A stretch of 64,000 bases of DNA, taken from positions 469,001 through 533,000 of the forward strand of contig NZ_JABUFE010000001.1 in the NCBI RefSeq assembly GCF_013315265.1, read 5' to 3'. The stretch comes from Parasulfitobacter algicola. Its GTDB lineage: Bacteria; Pseudomonadota; Alphaproteobacteria; Rhodobacterales; Rhodobacteraceae. Positions 7,916-17,097 of the stretch are shown piece by piece (position 1 is the first letter of the stretch; each line of letters opens with the position of its first letter). The position numbers and the translations under genes are program-made. The notes under the pieces are model-generated. The model was not told the origin of the DNA and ran no database searches. It saw nothing but the letters and a program-made list of their open reading frames with translations.

Positions 7916-8761
7916 TCAGTTGGTTTCTATTTTGGCGATGGCTTCGGCTTTTGCCAAGGTCGCTTGGGCGGTTACAATATGAAGGTTCTCGACAATCTTT
8001 CCGTCCACGACGGCGACGCCTTGGCCTGCGGCTTTAGCCTGTTCAAAGGCGTCGATTTGACGGCGGGCCAAGTCGATTTCAGCGTCTGATGGGGCAAAGG
8101 CTGCATTTGCGATGCTAACTTGCGCGGGGTGAATCAGGGTCTTGCCATCAAAGCCCATATCGCGCCCCTGTTCGCATTCGTGGCGCAGGCCATCGTCATC
8201 CTTAAAGGCATTATAGACCCCGTCGATGGCCACAACGCCATGCGCGCGGGCCGCCAAAAGACACAGTTGCAGCGATGTCAGCAACGGTTCGCGGTCAGCG
8301 CGAAACTGGGTATTCAGATCCTTGGCCAGATCATTCGTGCCCAGAACAAAGCCCTGCAAACGGGGGTGCGCCGCGATTTCAGCTGCGTTCAGAATGCCCA
8401 TGGGCGTTTCCATCATAGCCCAGATCGGAATATCAGGGATCATATCTGCGAGTGTCTGCACATTTGCGGCGCTGTTGACCTTGGGCAGCAAAACGGCGTC
8501 TGCCTTCGTTATGCTTGCTACATCATCGGCGCCCCATTCCGTATCCAGCCCATTGATGCGGATGATCCGCGCGCGTGCGCCATAATCAGTGGTTTTCAGG
8601 GTTTCAGCCAATAATACGCGCGCGTTTGCCTTTTCATCGACGGCAACCGCGTCTTCCAGATCAAAGATAATCGCATCCACTGGTAAGGTTTTTGCCTTTT
8701 CCAGCGCCCGTTCCTTCGAACCGGGAATGTACAGGACCGAACGGTAAGGGCGCGCCGTCAT
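7916..8761 (-). CDS. mcl2: (3S)-malyl-CoA thioesterase / CitE-like lyase
   Basis: A 281-aa CitE/HpcH family TIM-barrel protein. Visible motifs are RSVLYIPGSKERAL, DAIIFDLEDAVA (substrate/CoA region), IIRINGLDT, PIWAMMETPMGILNA (metal-binding Glu) and GFDGKTLIHPAQV. Length and operon partners match Rhodobacter Mcl2, which hydrolyses (3S)-malyl-CoA to malate and CoA, the last step of the ethylmalonyl-CoA pathway. A lyase role cannot be excluded from sequence alone. It is the first gene of the four-gene minus-strand operon (mcl2, nnrU, DUF1737, mch); GAAAGG lies before its ATG. Confidence 0.88.
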   Translation of the reverse strand: MTARPYRSVLYIPGSKERALEKAKTLPVDAIIFDLEDAVAVDEKANARVLLAETLKTTDYGARARIIRINGLDTEWGADDVASITKADAVLLPKVNSAANVQTLADMIPDIPIWAMMETPMGILNAAEIAAHPRLQGFVLGTNDLAKDLNTQFRADREPLLTSLQLCLLAARAHGVVAIDGVYNAFKDDDGLRHECEQGRDMGFDGKTLIHPAQVSIANAAFAPSDAEIDLARRQIDAFEQAKAAGQGVAVVDGKIVENLHIVTAQATLAKAEAIAKIETN

Positions 8762-8939
8762 GGATTTGACCTTTCTGTAATATTCTTGCGCAGAACTGGC
8801 ATAATTTTACAGGATTGTTCAAGGGTAAGTCGCCAGATGGATCGCCATAATGACTTTGACGCTGCGGCATGGTGGCCTGCTTTCGCTTTGGGATCAATCG
8901 GTTTATGCTGTGTAAAATCGTACGTATTTTGGGGACCCC

Positions 8940-9581
8940 ATGGTCAAGCTTGATATCATATCTGATCCGATTTGCCCGTGGTGCTATATCGGGAAAACAC
9001 ATCTTTTCAAAGCGTTAGAGACGCATCCCGATCATCCGTTTACCATTGAATGGCATCCGTTCCAGCTGAACCCGGATATGCGGATGGATGGGATGGATCG
9101 GCGCGAGTATCTGGAACATAAGTTCGGGGGCAAAGACGGTGCGATCAAAGCCTATGCCCCGGTTGTGCAGGCTGGCGAAGACGCGGGATTAAAGATGAAG
9201 CTGGGCGATATCAAAAGAACACCCAACACGCTGAATGCGCATCGTCTGATCCACTGGGCCGGAATCGAAGGTCGACAGACCGCGATGGTGCACAATCTAT
9301 TTCAGGCCTATTTTGAACAGGGGCGTGATATTGGTGATATTGACGTGCTGGCCGATCTGGCTGACGCGGCTGAAATGGACGCCTCTGTTATCCGTAAGCT
9401 GTTGGATTCAGACGCTGATCTGCAAGATATCCGCGACCGTGACGCACATTCACGGCAGATGGGTGTCAATTCGGTGCCGACCTTTATTGTGGCTGGAAAA
9501 CATGCTGTGCCGGGCGCGCAACCGCCTGAGCTATGGTCAAAAGTCATTCAGGACATCAAAGATCAGGTGGCGGCTGAATGA
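8940..9581 (+). CDS. DsbA family oxidoreductase, FrnE-like
   Basis: A 213-aa thioredoxin-fold protein with the active site CPWC at residues 12-15 (ISDPICPWCYIGK) and a DsbA-type helical insertion. The cis-Pro loop is recognisable as GVNSVPTFIVAGKHAVPGAQ. There is no signal peptide, so it acts in the cytoplasm like FrnE/2-hydroxychromene-2-carboxylate isomerase relatives; FrnE homologues in other bacteria are thiol-disulfide isomerases in oxidative stress. Its stop overlaps the next gene's start (ATGA), implying translational coupling with the small ion channel. Confidence 0.92.
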   Translation: MVKLDIISDPICPWCYIGKTHLFKALETHPDHPFTIEWHPFQLNPDMRMDGMDRREYLEHKFGGKDGAIKAYAPVVQAGEDAGLKMKLGDIKRTPNTLNAHRLIHWAGIEGRQTAMVHNLFQAYFEQGRDIGDIDVLADLADAAEMDASVIRKLLDSDADLQDIRDRDAHSRQMGVNSVPTFIVAGKHAVPGAQPPELWSKVIQDIKDQVAAE

Positions 9582-9919
9582 TCCAATACAAGGCATTAAC
9601 GCTTTTGGGAATGATGGTGACGATCATCACAAGCGGCACTGTCTTTTTTAAATTTGTCGAAGGCTGGGCGTGGATCGACGCTTATTTCTTTACGGTCGTC
9701 ACAATCTCGACCGTGGGGTATGGCAATCTGGTGCCGGTTACTGTGGCGGGAAAAATCGGCACGACGGTGTTGATTTTTGTTGGGCTGGGCATCTTTGCGG
9801 TGGCAATCCAACAATTCGGACATTTTGCAATCCGCCGTCAGTCGCAAGCCCGTCGGATATTGCGCAGCGGGTCCCAGGCATCAGGCCGGCCGGTTCAGAA
9901 AGATAATCCCAAGCGATGA
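9578..9919 (+). CDS. Small two-helix potassium channel
   Basis: A 113-aa ion_trans_2 family protein: TM1 at about residues 6-26, the pore helix and selectivity filter TVGYG at residues 45-49 (FFTVVTISTVGYGNLVP), and TM2 at about 56-80. It then has a short basic cytoplasmic tail (RRQSQARRILR). Channels of this kind form tetramers and conduct K+. No RCK or ligand-binding domain is attached. It is coupled by ATGA overlap to the FrnE-like gene, which suggests a stress-related unit; that is inference. Confidence 0.9.
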   Translation: MIQYKALTLLGMMVTIITSGTVFFKFVEGWAWIDAYFFTVVTISTVGYGNLVPVTVAGKIGTTVLIFVGLGIFAVAIQQFGHFAIRRQSQARRILRSGSQASGRPVQKDNPKR

Positions 9920-10034
9920 TTGCCGTGCCTGGGCTTCATGACAAATAGATCCTGAATTTTTTGCTGCACTGGACTTTTTTCTTTGAAACTGTGATCTGGG
10001 GTGCGGCCCTTTTTCTTTTTCTGAAAGATCGCAG

Positions 10035-11246
10035 ATGACCAAAGCAGCCCTTGGGCGTACCGAATTTATTGCCCTGATTGCGATGCTATCAGCGACCGTG
10101 GCCTTTTCGATTGATGCGATGCTGCCTGCGTTGCCTAAAATTGGATCCGCGTTAAGCCCGAATGATCCCAATAACGCGCAGTTGGTGGTCACCAGCTTTG
10201 TGCTGGGTCTTGGGCTAGGCACGTTCTTTGTGGGACCGATTTCTGACAGTTTTGGCCGCAAACCGGTGATTATCGTCGGGGCTGCGATCTATGTGATCGG
10301 GGCCGCGCTGGCTTGGATGGCGCCAACGCTTGAGATGATGTTCATGGCGCGTGTACTGCAAGGTATGGGCGCTGCCGCGCCACGAATTGTGTCGCTGGCC
10401 ATGGTGCGTGATTTGTTTCAGGGGCGCGAAATGGCGCGGATCTTGTCATTCGTGATGCTGGTCTTTTCGCTGATCCCTGCGATTGCGCCGACGATTGGGG
10501 CTTTGCTTATCCTTGTTATCGGATGGCGTGGAATATTCGGTGTTTTCATCGGTTTTATTATCGTGACCTGCATTTGGCTGGCCCTACGGCAACCTGAGTC
10601 TTTATCGCCTGAAAATCGCCGCCCCTTGCAGGTCAAGCCGCTTTTGTCAGCGGTCGGACAGGTCTTTGCCCATCCGGTTGTACGACTGTCGATTGCGGTG
10701 CAAACGCTGTGTTTTGCCATGCTGTTCAGTGTGTTGACGACCACGCAGCAGATTTACGACATCAGATTTGGACGTGGGGATGAATTTCATCTTTGGTTTG
10801 CCCTGACCGCGACCCTTGCTGCAGGGGCAAGCATCTTGAATGCAATGCTGGTGGTGCGTTTAGGGATGCAGAAAATGGTTATCACCGTTCTGGCGGCGCA
10901 GATTTTTATATGCGGTACCATGATCATTTTTTCGATCAGTGATGTTTTGCCTGAATTCGGCTATTTCGCCTATTACGTGCTGTGGACAACATCGGTTTTT
11001 GCACTGGCAGGCATGACACTTGGTAATCTAAACGCCATCGCGCTTGAGCCGCTGGGCCATATTGCCGGCATGGCGGCATCGGTTGTTGGGGCCGTATCAA
11101 CGGTAGGGTCAGTTTTAATCGCCATTCCCATAGGACAAATGTTTGACGGCACACCTTTACCTGTTGCTATCGGTGTCTTGATTTGTGCGATTTTGGCATT
11201 TTGTTTAATGCTGATCTTGCGAGCACATGCGACTGTCACCGCGTGA
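10035..11246 (+). CDS. MFS transporter, Bcr/CflA-type drug efflux
   Basis: A 403-aa major facilitator with about 12 hydrophobic helices. The motif-A-like loop GPISDSFGRKPVIIVG is at about residues 71-86. The N-terminal FSIDAMLPALPKIG is typical of the DHA1 Bcr/CflA subfamily, and the motif-C-like GMGAAAPRIVSLAMVRDLF follows. It is predicted to be an inner-membrane proton antiporter exporting drugs or small metabolites; the substrate is unknown. It is probably monocistronic, with about 115 bp separating it from the ion channel gene. Confidence 0.92.
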   Translation: MTKAALGRTEFIALIAMLSATVAFSIDAMLPALPKIGSALSPNDPNNAQLVVTSFVLGLGLGTFFVGPISDSFGRKPVIIVGAAIYVIGAALAWMAPTLEMMFMARVLQGMGAAAPRIVSLAMVRDLFQGREMARILSFVMLVFSLIPAIAPTIGALLILVIGWRGIFGVFIGFIIVTCIWLALRQPESLSPENRRPLQVKPLLSAVGQVFAHPVVRLSIAVQTLCFAMLFSVLTTTQQIYDIRFGRGDEFHLWFALTATLAAGASILNAMLVVRLGMQKMVITVLAAQIFICGTMIIFSISDVLPEFGYFAYYVLWTTSVFALAGMTLGNLNAIALEPLGHIAGMAASVVGAVSTVGSVLIAIPIGQMFDGTPLPVAIGVLICAILAFCLMLILRAHATVTA

Positions 11247-11390
11247 AATCGTAAATAATTTATTAAATTTTGCACCTGTGTGTCCAAGCGCACAGAACAA
11301 TTGACGTAAGGGAAGCAGTCTTGCTCGTGCCAATTCCGGCATGACCCCATCCGCACGCCCCATGCGGACCTAATTAAGCGAGACGATCCA

Positions 11391-12569
11391 ATGAAAGACG
11401 AAATCACAGCTGCAAATTCGAATGTTCAGCAAATAATTGACGATATGAACGCCGGCTGGCGGAATGAAGTTGCCAAGGCGCTTGGTCTGGACATGAACAC
11501 ATTTCAAATCGCCCAAGGGACTGTTGGCCTGCAAAGCACAGATTCAAGCGGTCTGTTTTTGATGGCCGATGCCGTTCCACCGAAATCGGTGGCAGCCTAT
11601 TATGATCCATCAGGCAAAAACAAACGCTCCAGCGCCTATAACCAGATGCTGCATGCGATGCTGCCATCCACATCCAGCGGATTGAAAGCAGCGCTTGGCG
11701 ATCAGTATGCCAGCTGGATTGCTTACCGCAATGCTGACACCAGTGATCTATCCCAGATGGATTTGTTCAAGAAATGGGCAGATCGCAATCTTGATCCGGG
11801 TAAACAAGCGGCGGCCTTAACGGCATTCAAAGCGGCACTTAGCGATCCACTGAACATGGCCCTGGATAATTTTATCGATGACATGTTTTATACGTCATTT
11901 GTGACGAGTGCTGGTAAATCCTATAAACTGCCAACATATTCCTGCGAGATTGACCGCGCGAAAGAGGCAATCAACACCGGTGCATCGGCTGAAATTGATT
12001 ACAACTCAACAACAGCAAGCACAAAGTCAAACGGTACGACTGTATCTGGGTCTGCTTCTGGATTTTATGAGATTTTCAGCGGTTCGATCGATGGATCGTT
12101 TGAAAAGCTGAATAAGCTGGCAACCAGCAGTGCGTTTTCAATCAAAGGACAGATCGGAAAATTTGCCACGATCGCATGTAATGCGGCCGACTGGTATGAC
12201 GGCGCGATGGTCAGCCGCGGCTATAATGCCAAGGATGACAATTCGATCTGGGATCCGAATTCAAACGTCGGCGATTGGTCGTCTTTTTTCGAAAGTGATG
12301 GGTCTTTGGCCCGCCGCGTGTCGCAACTTGTGCTGGTCAGTGACTATGAGCTGACTGTTACGTCCCATGCGACCTATTCACAGGAAGACTTTACCCAGAT
12401 TAAAACGGGTGCCTCTTTCGGTGTCTGGCCATTCTTTTCGGCCAAGACTGAAGCGACGCACACGGAGACCTTTACCCACAATGAGGATGGCACATTAAGC
12501 GTCGTCTATAAGTTGGATAAAGGTCTGATCCAGATCTGGGGTGCCACCATTCAAGACGCACCGAACTAA
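11391..12569 (+). CDS. Uncharacterised 392-aa protein
   Basis: I do not recognise this protein. It has no signal peptide or membrane helix. The first half looks helical (MKDEITAANSNVQQIIDDMNAG). The middle is Ser/Thr/Gly-rich (around STTASTKSNGTTVSGSASG) and the C-terminal third looks beta-rich with alternating hydrophobics, ending near GASFGVWPFFSAKTEATHT and LDKGLIQIWGATI. That layout could suit a secreted or binding protein, but no known fold is evident. It is followed by a strong terminator and then the 836-aa gene in the same direction, so the two may be partly co-transcribed. Confidence 0.6.
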   Translation: MKDEITAANSNVQQIIDDMNAGWRNEVAKALGLDMNTFQIAQGTVGLQSTDSSGLFLMADAVPPKSVAAYYDPSGKNKRSSAYNQMLHAMLPSTSSGLKAALGDQYASWIAYRNADTSDLSQMDLFKKWADRNLDPGKQAAALTAFKAALSDPLNMALDNFIDDMFYTSFVTSAGKSYKLPTYSCEIDRAKEAINTGASAEIDYNSTTASTKSNGTTVSGSASGFYEIFSGSIDGSFEKLNKLATSSAFSIKGQIGKFATIACNAADWYDGAMVSRGYNAKDDNSIWDPNSNVGDWSSFFESDGSLARRVSQLVLVSDYELTVTSHATYSQEDFTQIKTGASFGVWPFFSAKTEATHTETFTHNEDGTLSVVYKLDKGLIQIWGATIQDAPN

Positions 12570-12583
12570 GGTTGAAAGTCAAA

Positions 12584-12617
12584 GAACGGCGCGGATCTGT
12601 TTCGCGCCGTTCGTTTT
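12584..12617 (+). terminator. Intrinsic terminator
   Basis: GAACGGCGCG (12584-12593) pairs perfectly with CGCGCCGTTC (12603-12612) around a 9-nt loop and is followed by GTTTT. It lies between the 392-aa and 836-aa genes. Confidence 0.75.
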
Positions 12618-12642
12618 GCCATGCTGACAAAGGATCATCCAA

Positions 12643-15153
12643 ATGACAAACCTTGTTGAAGACTATTTTGAAGGCCTTGCCAAAACTGCGTTCGATGCCG
12701 TCAAGGCGCAAGACCCCCCTTTGCCGAAAAATCCGCCTGTGTTTGACACAGACCAGAACGCGCGCGCATCTGCCTGGACGGCCATTGCTGTGCACCCGAT
12801 GTCGGTCATGGAAACCGAATATGTCAGCGTGGTGCACGCAGCAGAAAAGCGGGCGGGCAACAATCCTGAACAAGCCAAGGAAAATGCGTTTGAGGCAATG
12901 TCGCAATTCTTTTCACTTGCGGCCGATGCGCCTCCATTATTGCAGCCCGATACGGACCCTTTGATTGAAGAAAGACAAAAATCTCTGTTGGCCTTTTTCG
13001 ACCTGGTTGAAGACATGCAAGCCGAAGGGGTGCCGGATGTCTATGACGCGTTGTTATCTCTGATATCGGATGCTGCGCGCTTGATTGCTTTGATGACAAC
13101 GGCCGATGAATTGGACTTTGCCGGCACAGGTGTGCAAGACGCCGCAGGTTACTTGGGTATGTTCGATGTGTCCGCAGATGAGGCCGCCGATAAGTGGGCC
13201 GAGACGCATGAGGATAAAGGTAAAACAGCCGACTATATTAAGGACGTTGCTAAAAACCTGATTGACCCGCTGAAAAAGCCTGAAAACGCAGTCGCTTCGG
13301 CCAGAAGTCTTTATAATATAGAACCGTTTTACCTGTTTCGCCTGATGCACCGTTTTCTGGGCGGTGATCAGGCGGTTCCGATGGACCTGAATTCAAAAGG
13401 TATTGCCAGCGGTGCCGCCACCGGCGCGATGCATCGTGCAGATTGGGAATGGTTGGCCCGTTGGCATCAAAAACAGATCGTTGACCTGAAGACACGCCTG
13501 ACCACGCTTCAAAGTGTTCTAAAGGTGCAGTTTGAGACAGATCAGGACATCATCCATTTTTTCCTGAAAGGCGGGCGTGCCATGTACACAGCCCTTGGTG
13601 ATGCCAAAAAGGGGAAGAATGACTGGGATACTGGCATTTTGATCAACCCAAATCTGCTGCCAGAACAATGGTATCAGGCATTTGCAGCTGTAAATGATAC
13701 GGTGGTCACGTTTCTGGATCAGGCGCGATTTGGATATACGGCACTTTTGAATAAGCACAAGAATGTGCTGAACATTCCACCGCCACCCATGGCATCTTTG
13801 GCCGTCGATCCGACTGACATGCGAGATTTCACCAGATTTGGTCTGATGGCCGAACATGGCGAAGAAAGCCTGCAAGATGCACAATTGCGCCAGCGCAACG
13901 GTGCAGCGCTGGCCGTTCATAAACGAAACCGGACTGTCGGGATCAATGGCGAGCTGATCGATATCGGTATTTCCAAACGTGGTTCTGTCGAACTGATAGA
14001 GCATTGGCACGATATCAATATCGTTGATCTTCCCGGTGTGGGTGGCGATGACGCGGAAAAGATCCCAGTTCCGACGCTACCATATTTTGTCGATGATTTT
14101 TCAACCATCATTCGTGAAGCGCTGACCAATGGCACGGCAGATCGAAAACTGGCCAAACGGTTGGTGCGGTTGAATCTTGTGCTGAACAGTGATGACGCAA
14201 CTTTGGCGCGGGCTGTTGCAAAGGCAAACCAGACGGTTCGTGATACACTGCCCAAGGCAACCACTGCCTTTGGCGTTGGTGATCGTAACACTGCCGCCAA
14301 GTTAAAAGGTTGGGTGCTGGCGGGTCTTGTGAATTCAATGCCCTATGCGTGGACACGTCCGGGGTGGATCGCCAAATTGGATGATTATCTTCAGACAAAT
14401 GCTGCGGCTTTGCTAAGCGCTGGCCCTATCGATGCCCTTTGGCGGCAGATTGAACGCAGCATTGACGTATCTGACCGTCCGGCTGTCAAAAATCTTTTGA
14501 TCGCACAGAACGCGATCAGCACTGTATCACGTCGGATTGTCGCAGATAACGTGATCTATGCCCAAGCAATTGGGGGGCCTGAATTGGCAGATGTGCCGTT
14601 GTGGAAGCCTGTAAAAGCCGCGATCGAAAGTGTCATTTCATTGAACGCGGTAAACCCGACCTTTGGCTTGTTCTATGTATCGGGCGGGCTTGCGGGGCGG
14701 ATGCAAACAGCACATGCAAAGCAACCCTCAAATGATCTTCTAAGTATGGGTGCAACGGATGTTGTTGAAATTCTTTATCGCACTGGTTCCGTGCATCCTG
14801 TGTGGGCGTTTAGAAATTTACCGACACGTTTGAATGCTATTCCGGGCATTACCGCTGATTTGATCGAAAACAGGGATCATATTGCGGTGGTCGTGCGGTC
14901 TGACACGCCGATCAATGGTTTGACGATCTCGCCCGATAAGCCGGTTGTTCTTGTCATACGGGCTGAAGAAAAAGGCTCAGAGATCGCGCGGATCATGGAT
15001 CATGTCGATGGCTGGCCTGTCGCCTCGACCCGTGATCTGGTCAGGTTGTTTACAGATCGCGCGGCGCATAGCCACGACTTCGATCTACGACTTAGCCGCA
15101 AGAAAAGCGCCGAATTCCTGCTTTCTGATGTTCTGGGGCGGCAGCTTCTTTAG
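12643..15153 (+). CDS. 836-aa protein with nucleotidyltransferase-like motifs
   Basis: A large cytoplasmic-looking protein with no family that I can name. Residues 307-336 read FFLKGGRAM...KNDWDTGILINP, i.e. GG (310-311) followed by DWD (D327, D329). This is the pattern of polymerase-beta-type nucleotidyltransferases (hGG...DxD). A possible third carboxylate is D440 in GELIDIGISKRG, followed by VPTLPYFVDDF and a helical segment as in AbiEii/MNT-type enzymes. The N-terminal 300 residues are mostly helical. The C-terminal half (about 480-836) is unassigned. Shine-Dalgarno AAAGGATC precedes the ATG. Enzyme activity is inference from motifs; a structural role is possible. Confidence 0.55.
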   Translation: MTNLVEDYFEGLAKTAFDAVKAQDPPLPKNPPVFDTDQNARASAWTAIAVHPMSVMETEYVSVVHAAEKRAGNNPEQAKENAFEAMSQFFSLAADAPPLLQPDTDPLIEERQKSLLAFFDLVEDMQAEGVPDVYDALLSLISDAARLIALMTTADELDFAGTGVQDAAGYLGMFDVSADEAADKWAETHEDKGKTADYIKDVAKNLIDPLKKPENAVASARSLYNIEPFYLFRLMHRFLGGDQAVPMDLNSKGIASGAATGAMHRADWEWLARWHQKQIVDLKTRLTTLQSVLKVQFETDQDIIHFFLKGGRAMYTALGDAKKGKNDWDTGILINPNLLPEQWYQAFAAVNDTVVTFLDQARFGYTALLNKHKNVLNIPPPPMASLAVDPTDMRDFTRFGLMAEHGEESLQDAQLRQRNGAALAVHKRNRTVGINGELIDIGISKRGSVELIEHWHDINIVDLPGVGGDDAEKIPVPTLPYFVDDFSTIIREALTNGTADRKLAKRLVRLNLVLNSDDATLARAVAKANQTVRDTLPKATTAFGVGDRNTAAKLKGWVLAGLVNSMPYAWTRPGWIAKLDDYLQTNAAALLSAGPIDALWRQIERSIDVSDRPAVKNLLIAQNAISTVSRRIVADNVIYAQAIGGPELADVPLWKPVKAAIESVISLNAVNPTFGLFYVSGGLAGRMQTAHAKQPSNDLLSMGATDVVEILYRTGSVHPVWAFRNLPTRLNAIPGITADLIENRDHIAVVVRSDTPINGLTISPDKPVVLVIRAEEKGSEIARIMDHVDGWPVASTRDLVRLFTDRAAHSHDFDLRLSRKKSAEFLLSDVLGRQLL

Positions 15154-15196
15154 CCCGCGGTTGCAACCCCATGCGGTGTTTCCCCAAGCACCGCAA

Positions 15197-15233
15197 GTTC
15201 GGGAAAATCACGTGTTTGGTGATTTTCCCGAAC
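15197..15233. terminator. Strong 15-bp stem-loop
   Basis: GTTCGGGAAAATCAC (15197-15211) and GTGATTTTCCCGAAC (15219-15233) are perfect complements around a 7-nt loop, 44 bp after the 836-aa gene and about 80 bp before the Crp/Fnr gene. It has no T-tract; it is either a terminator-like structure or an operator. Confidence 0.55.
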
Positions 15234-15314
15234 ACGTTTATACAAGCTAATAGCCTTTGGTATCCGTACATGTCGTTTTGGTTAAAAACTGGCTGATTAA
15301 AATGGATATGATTG

Positions 15315-16010
15315 ATGACCTTGCTGATCTGTGAACCATCTGAACCAGACACATACCACATTCCAGACTTTTCGCTTTTTGCCGGGCTGGATCAGGAACT
15401 GTGTGACGGACTGTCGGACGATGTCGTTGTGACATCCTATAAGCCTGGGCAGATTATCATTGAGGAAGGCGAACTGTCTCGCGATATATATCTGGTGTTG
15501 TCGGGCAAACTTGTGGGTCTTTTGCTGTCTGAAAACGGGAAAGAGGTGTCTTATACCGAAATTACCAAAGGCAGCTATTTCGGCGAGATTTCAGCGCTGG
15601 ATGGACGACCGCGTTCGATCACAATTTCAGCAGAAACAGACTGCAAGCTGGGCCGCATAAGCCATGCGGTTTTTCAAAAATGGATGGTTGCCCATCCGGT
15701 CATTCTGCAAAATCTTGCGATCAATCTGGCGCAGCGCAATCGTGCATTGACCGAACGGATCTATGGTCTGGTGGTTCATGACGTTGAAAAGCGGGTGTGT
15801 CTGTATTTATCGCGGTTGGCGCAATCCAAAGAACAGCTTTTCCCGGGCGGTGTTCTGCAACCTGCCGCGACCCATGAAGCGATGGCTGCGTTTATCGGCG
15901 CCAATCGCGAGGCGGTCAGCCGTGTCATCGCGCGTCTTAGCCGCAAGGGTGTCATCGAAGCCAGCCGTAAAAAGATTGTTTTCCGCGATATCCGTGCTTT
16001 GCTGGATTAG
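15315..16010 (+). CDS. Crp/Fnr family transcriptional regulator
   Basis: A 231-aa regulator: cyclic-nucleotide-binding-like beta roll at residues about 15-120 (YKPGQIIIEEGE, YFGEISALDGRPRSITI), a dimer helix, and a C-terminal winged HTH (ATHEAMAAFIGANREAVSRVIARLSRKGVI). The N-terminal Cys pattern of Fnr iron-sulfur sensors is absent (Cys in LLICEP and QELCDGL only), so it is more Crp-like. The GEISALDGRPRS stretch resembles the cNMP-binding loop, so cyclic nucleotide sensing is plausible but unproven. I use the ATG at 15315; a TTG lies just before it. It converges with the MBL gene, overlapping by 4 bp. Confidence 0.88.
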   Translation: MTLLICEPSEPDTYHIPDFSLFAGLDQELCDGLSDDVVVTSYKPGQIIIEEGELSRDIYLVLSGKLVGLLLSENGKEVSYTEITKGSYFGEISALDGRPRSITISAETDCKLGRISHAVFQKWMVAHPVILQNLAINLAQRNRALTERIYGLVVHDVEKRVCLYLSRLAQSKEQLFPGGVLQPAATHEAMAAFIGANREAVSRVIARLSRKGVIEASRKKIVFRDIRALLD

Positions 16011-16810
16011 GATGATATCTCGATTTTTCGGGTCGGACCCTTATCAAGGCGGCTGATGTGATCGGCGACGCCTTGCGGAAAAACCTGTCGCACCAGCGGG
16101 TCATGGCCTGGCACAATCAAATCGCGATGGCTGGCCAAGTTTTCCAACGTAACAAAGCCATCCAGCATATCCTGCAGATCGACCACAATGGGAAATGGCT
16201 TTCGAAGCCATAGATTTTCGTAATAATGCGACGCGTCTGATGCCAAGACCATCCAACCGGCTTGCGTTCTGACCCGTACGGCTTGCAATCCGCGACTGTG
16301 CCCACCGATGCAGTGCACAGTCACACCATCGGCCACCTGCCCATCGCCGTCATAAAAAATCACCCGACCGGAATAAAGCCGCTTGATCGCTTCGCATATA
16401 TGATCCGCAGTGAACGGCATTCGCAGGGTGTCGTGGCACATACACGGACCGGTCGCATAGGCCATTTCAGCCGCTTGCAGATGCAGTGTCGCGTTCGGAA
16501 ACAGATGTAATCCACCCGCATGATCATAATGCAGATGGGTCACAATCAGCTGTGTAATATCCCCGGGCGTGATCCCAAGCGGGGCCAGTGCGCGAACGGG
16601 GTCATGACGGATTGGGCGGTCACGATTTGCGGCCTCGGCCGCGTCGTATCCGGTGTCGATCAAAATAACTTCATCATCGCGGCGTAACAGCCAAATAAAA
16701 TAATCCATCGCGTGGGGCTGATCGTGATTGTCATCAAAGATAAAACTGTCCGTACGGGTGCGCGCGCTGCGATCTGCATATTTGATCGCGTGGACTTCCC
16801 AAACGCTCAT
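16007..16810 (-). CDS. MBL-fold hydrolase, AHL-lactonase-like
   Basis: A 267-aa metallo-beta-lactamase-fold protein with THLHYDHAGG (the HxHxDH zinc motif), a later His in CIGGHSRG and Asp in LASDASHYYE, then IVPGHDPLV. It resembles the N-acyl homoserine lactonase family, but its neighbours (TctABC, ABM monooxygenase) suggest hydrolysis of a lactone or ester in carboxylate catabolism. Quorum quenching is possible. I take the start as the ATG at 16810, which overlaps the upstream stop (ATGA); a longer reading from 16831 adds seven residues. It is the last gene of the minus-strand tct operon. Confidence 0.85.
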   Translation of the reverse strand: MSVWEVHAIKYADRSARTRTDSFIFDDNHDQPHAMDYFIWLLRRDDEVILIDTGYDAAEAANRDRPIRHDPVRALAPLGITPGDITQLIVTHLHYDHAGGLHLFPNATLHLQAAEMAYATGPCMCHDTLRMPFTADHICEAIKRLYSGRVIFYDGDGQVADGVTVHCIGGHSRGLQAVRVRTQAGWMVLASDASHYYENLWLRKPFPIVVDLQDMLDGFVTLENLASHRDLIVPGHDPLVRQVFPQGVADHISRLDKGPTRKIEISS

Positions 16811-17097
16811 TGAAAGACCTGTGAAAAGCAATGAACTTGCTTATCCACGACCATATCGGCGGTGAACGTGTCAAAGGCTTGAAAATGCTTGCTGGCCAAA
16901 TGGGCCTGAAACGCCGTCTGATCGTCGTATAGTTCATAAAGAAAGACGGTCTTGGGTTGATTTGGGTCAGCACAAACATCAAATCGCTGGCAGCCCGGCT
17001 CATTTGCCAGCGACGCGTGTGCATTTTCAAGCATCAGGTACATAAAGGCCTCGTGCTGATTTTCCTTTAATGTCAAGGTTACAGTGACTGCATACAT
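16807..17097 (-). CDS. Antibiotic biosynthesis monooxygenase (ABM) domain protein
   Basis: A 96-aa single-domain ABM/quinol-monooxygenase-like protein: MYAVTVTLTLKENQ, then EPGCQRFDVCADPNQPKTVFLYELYDDQTAFQAH and a C-terminal helix. Relatives (YgiN, LsrG) form ferredoxin-like dimers and oxidise or isomerise small substrates without cofactors. Both ends overlap neighbours: its start overlaps the tctA stop and its stop overlaps the MBL gene start, so it is part of the tct operon. The substrate is unknown. Confidence 0.85.
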   Translation of the reverse strand: MYAVTVTLTLKENQHEAFMYLMLENAHASLANEPGCQRFDVCADPNQPKTVFLYELYDDQTAFQAHLASKHFQAFDTFTADMVVDKQVHCFSQVFQ

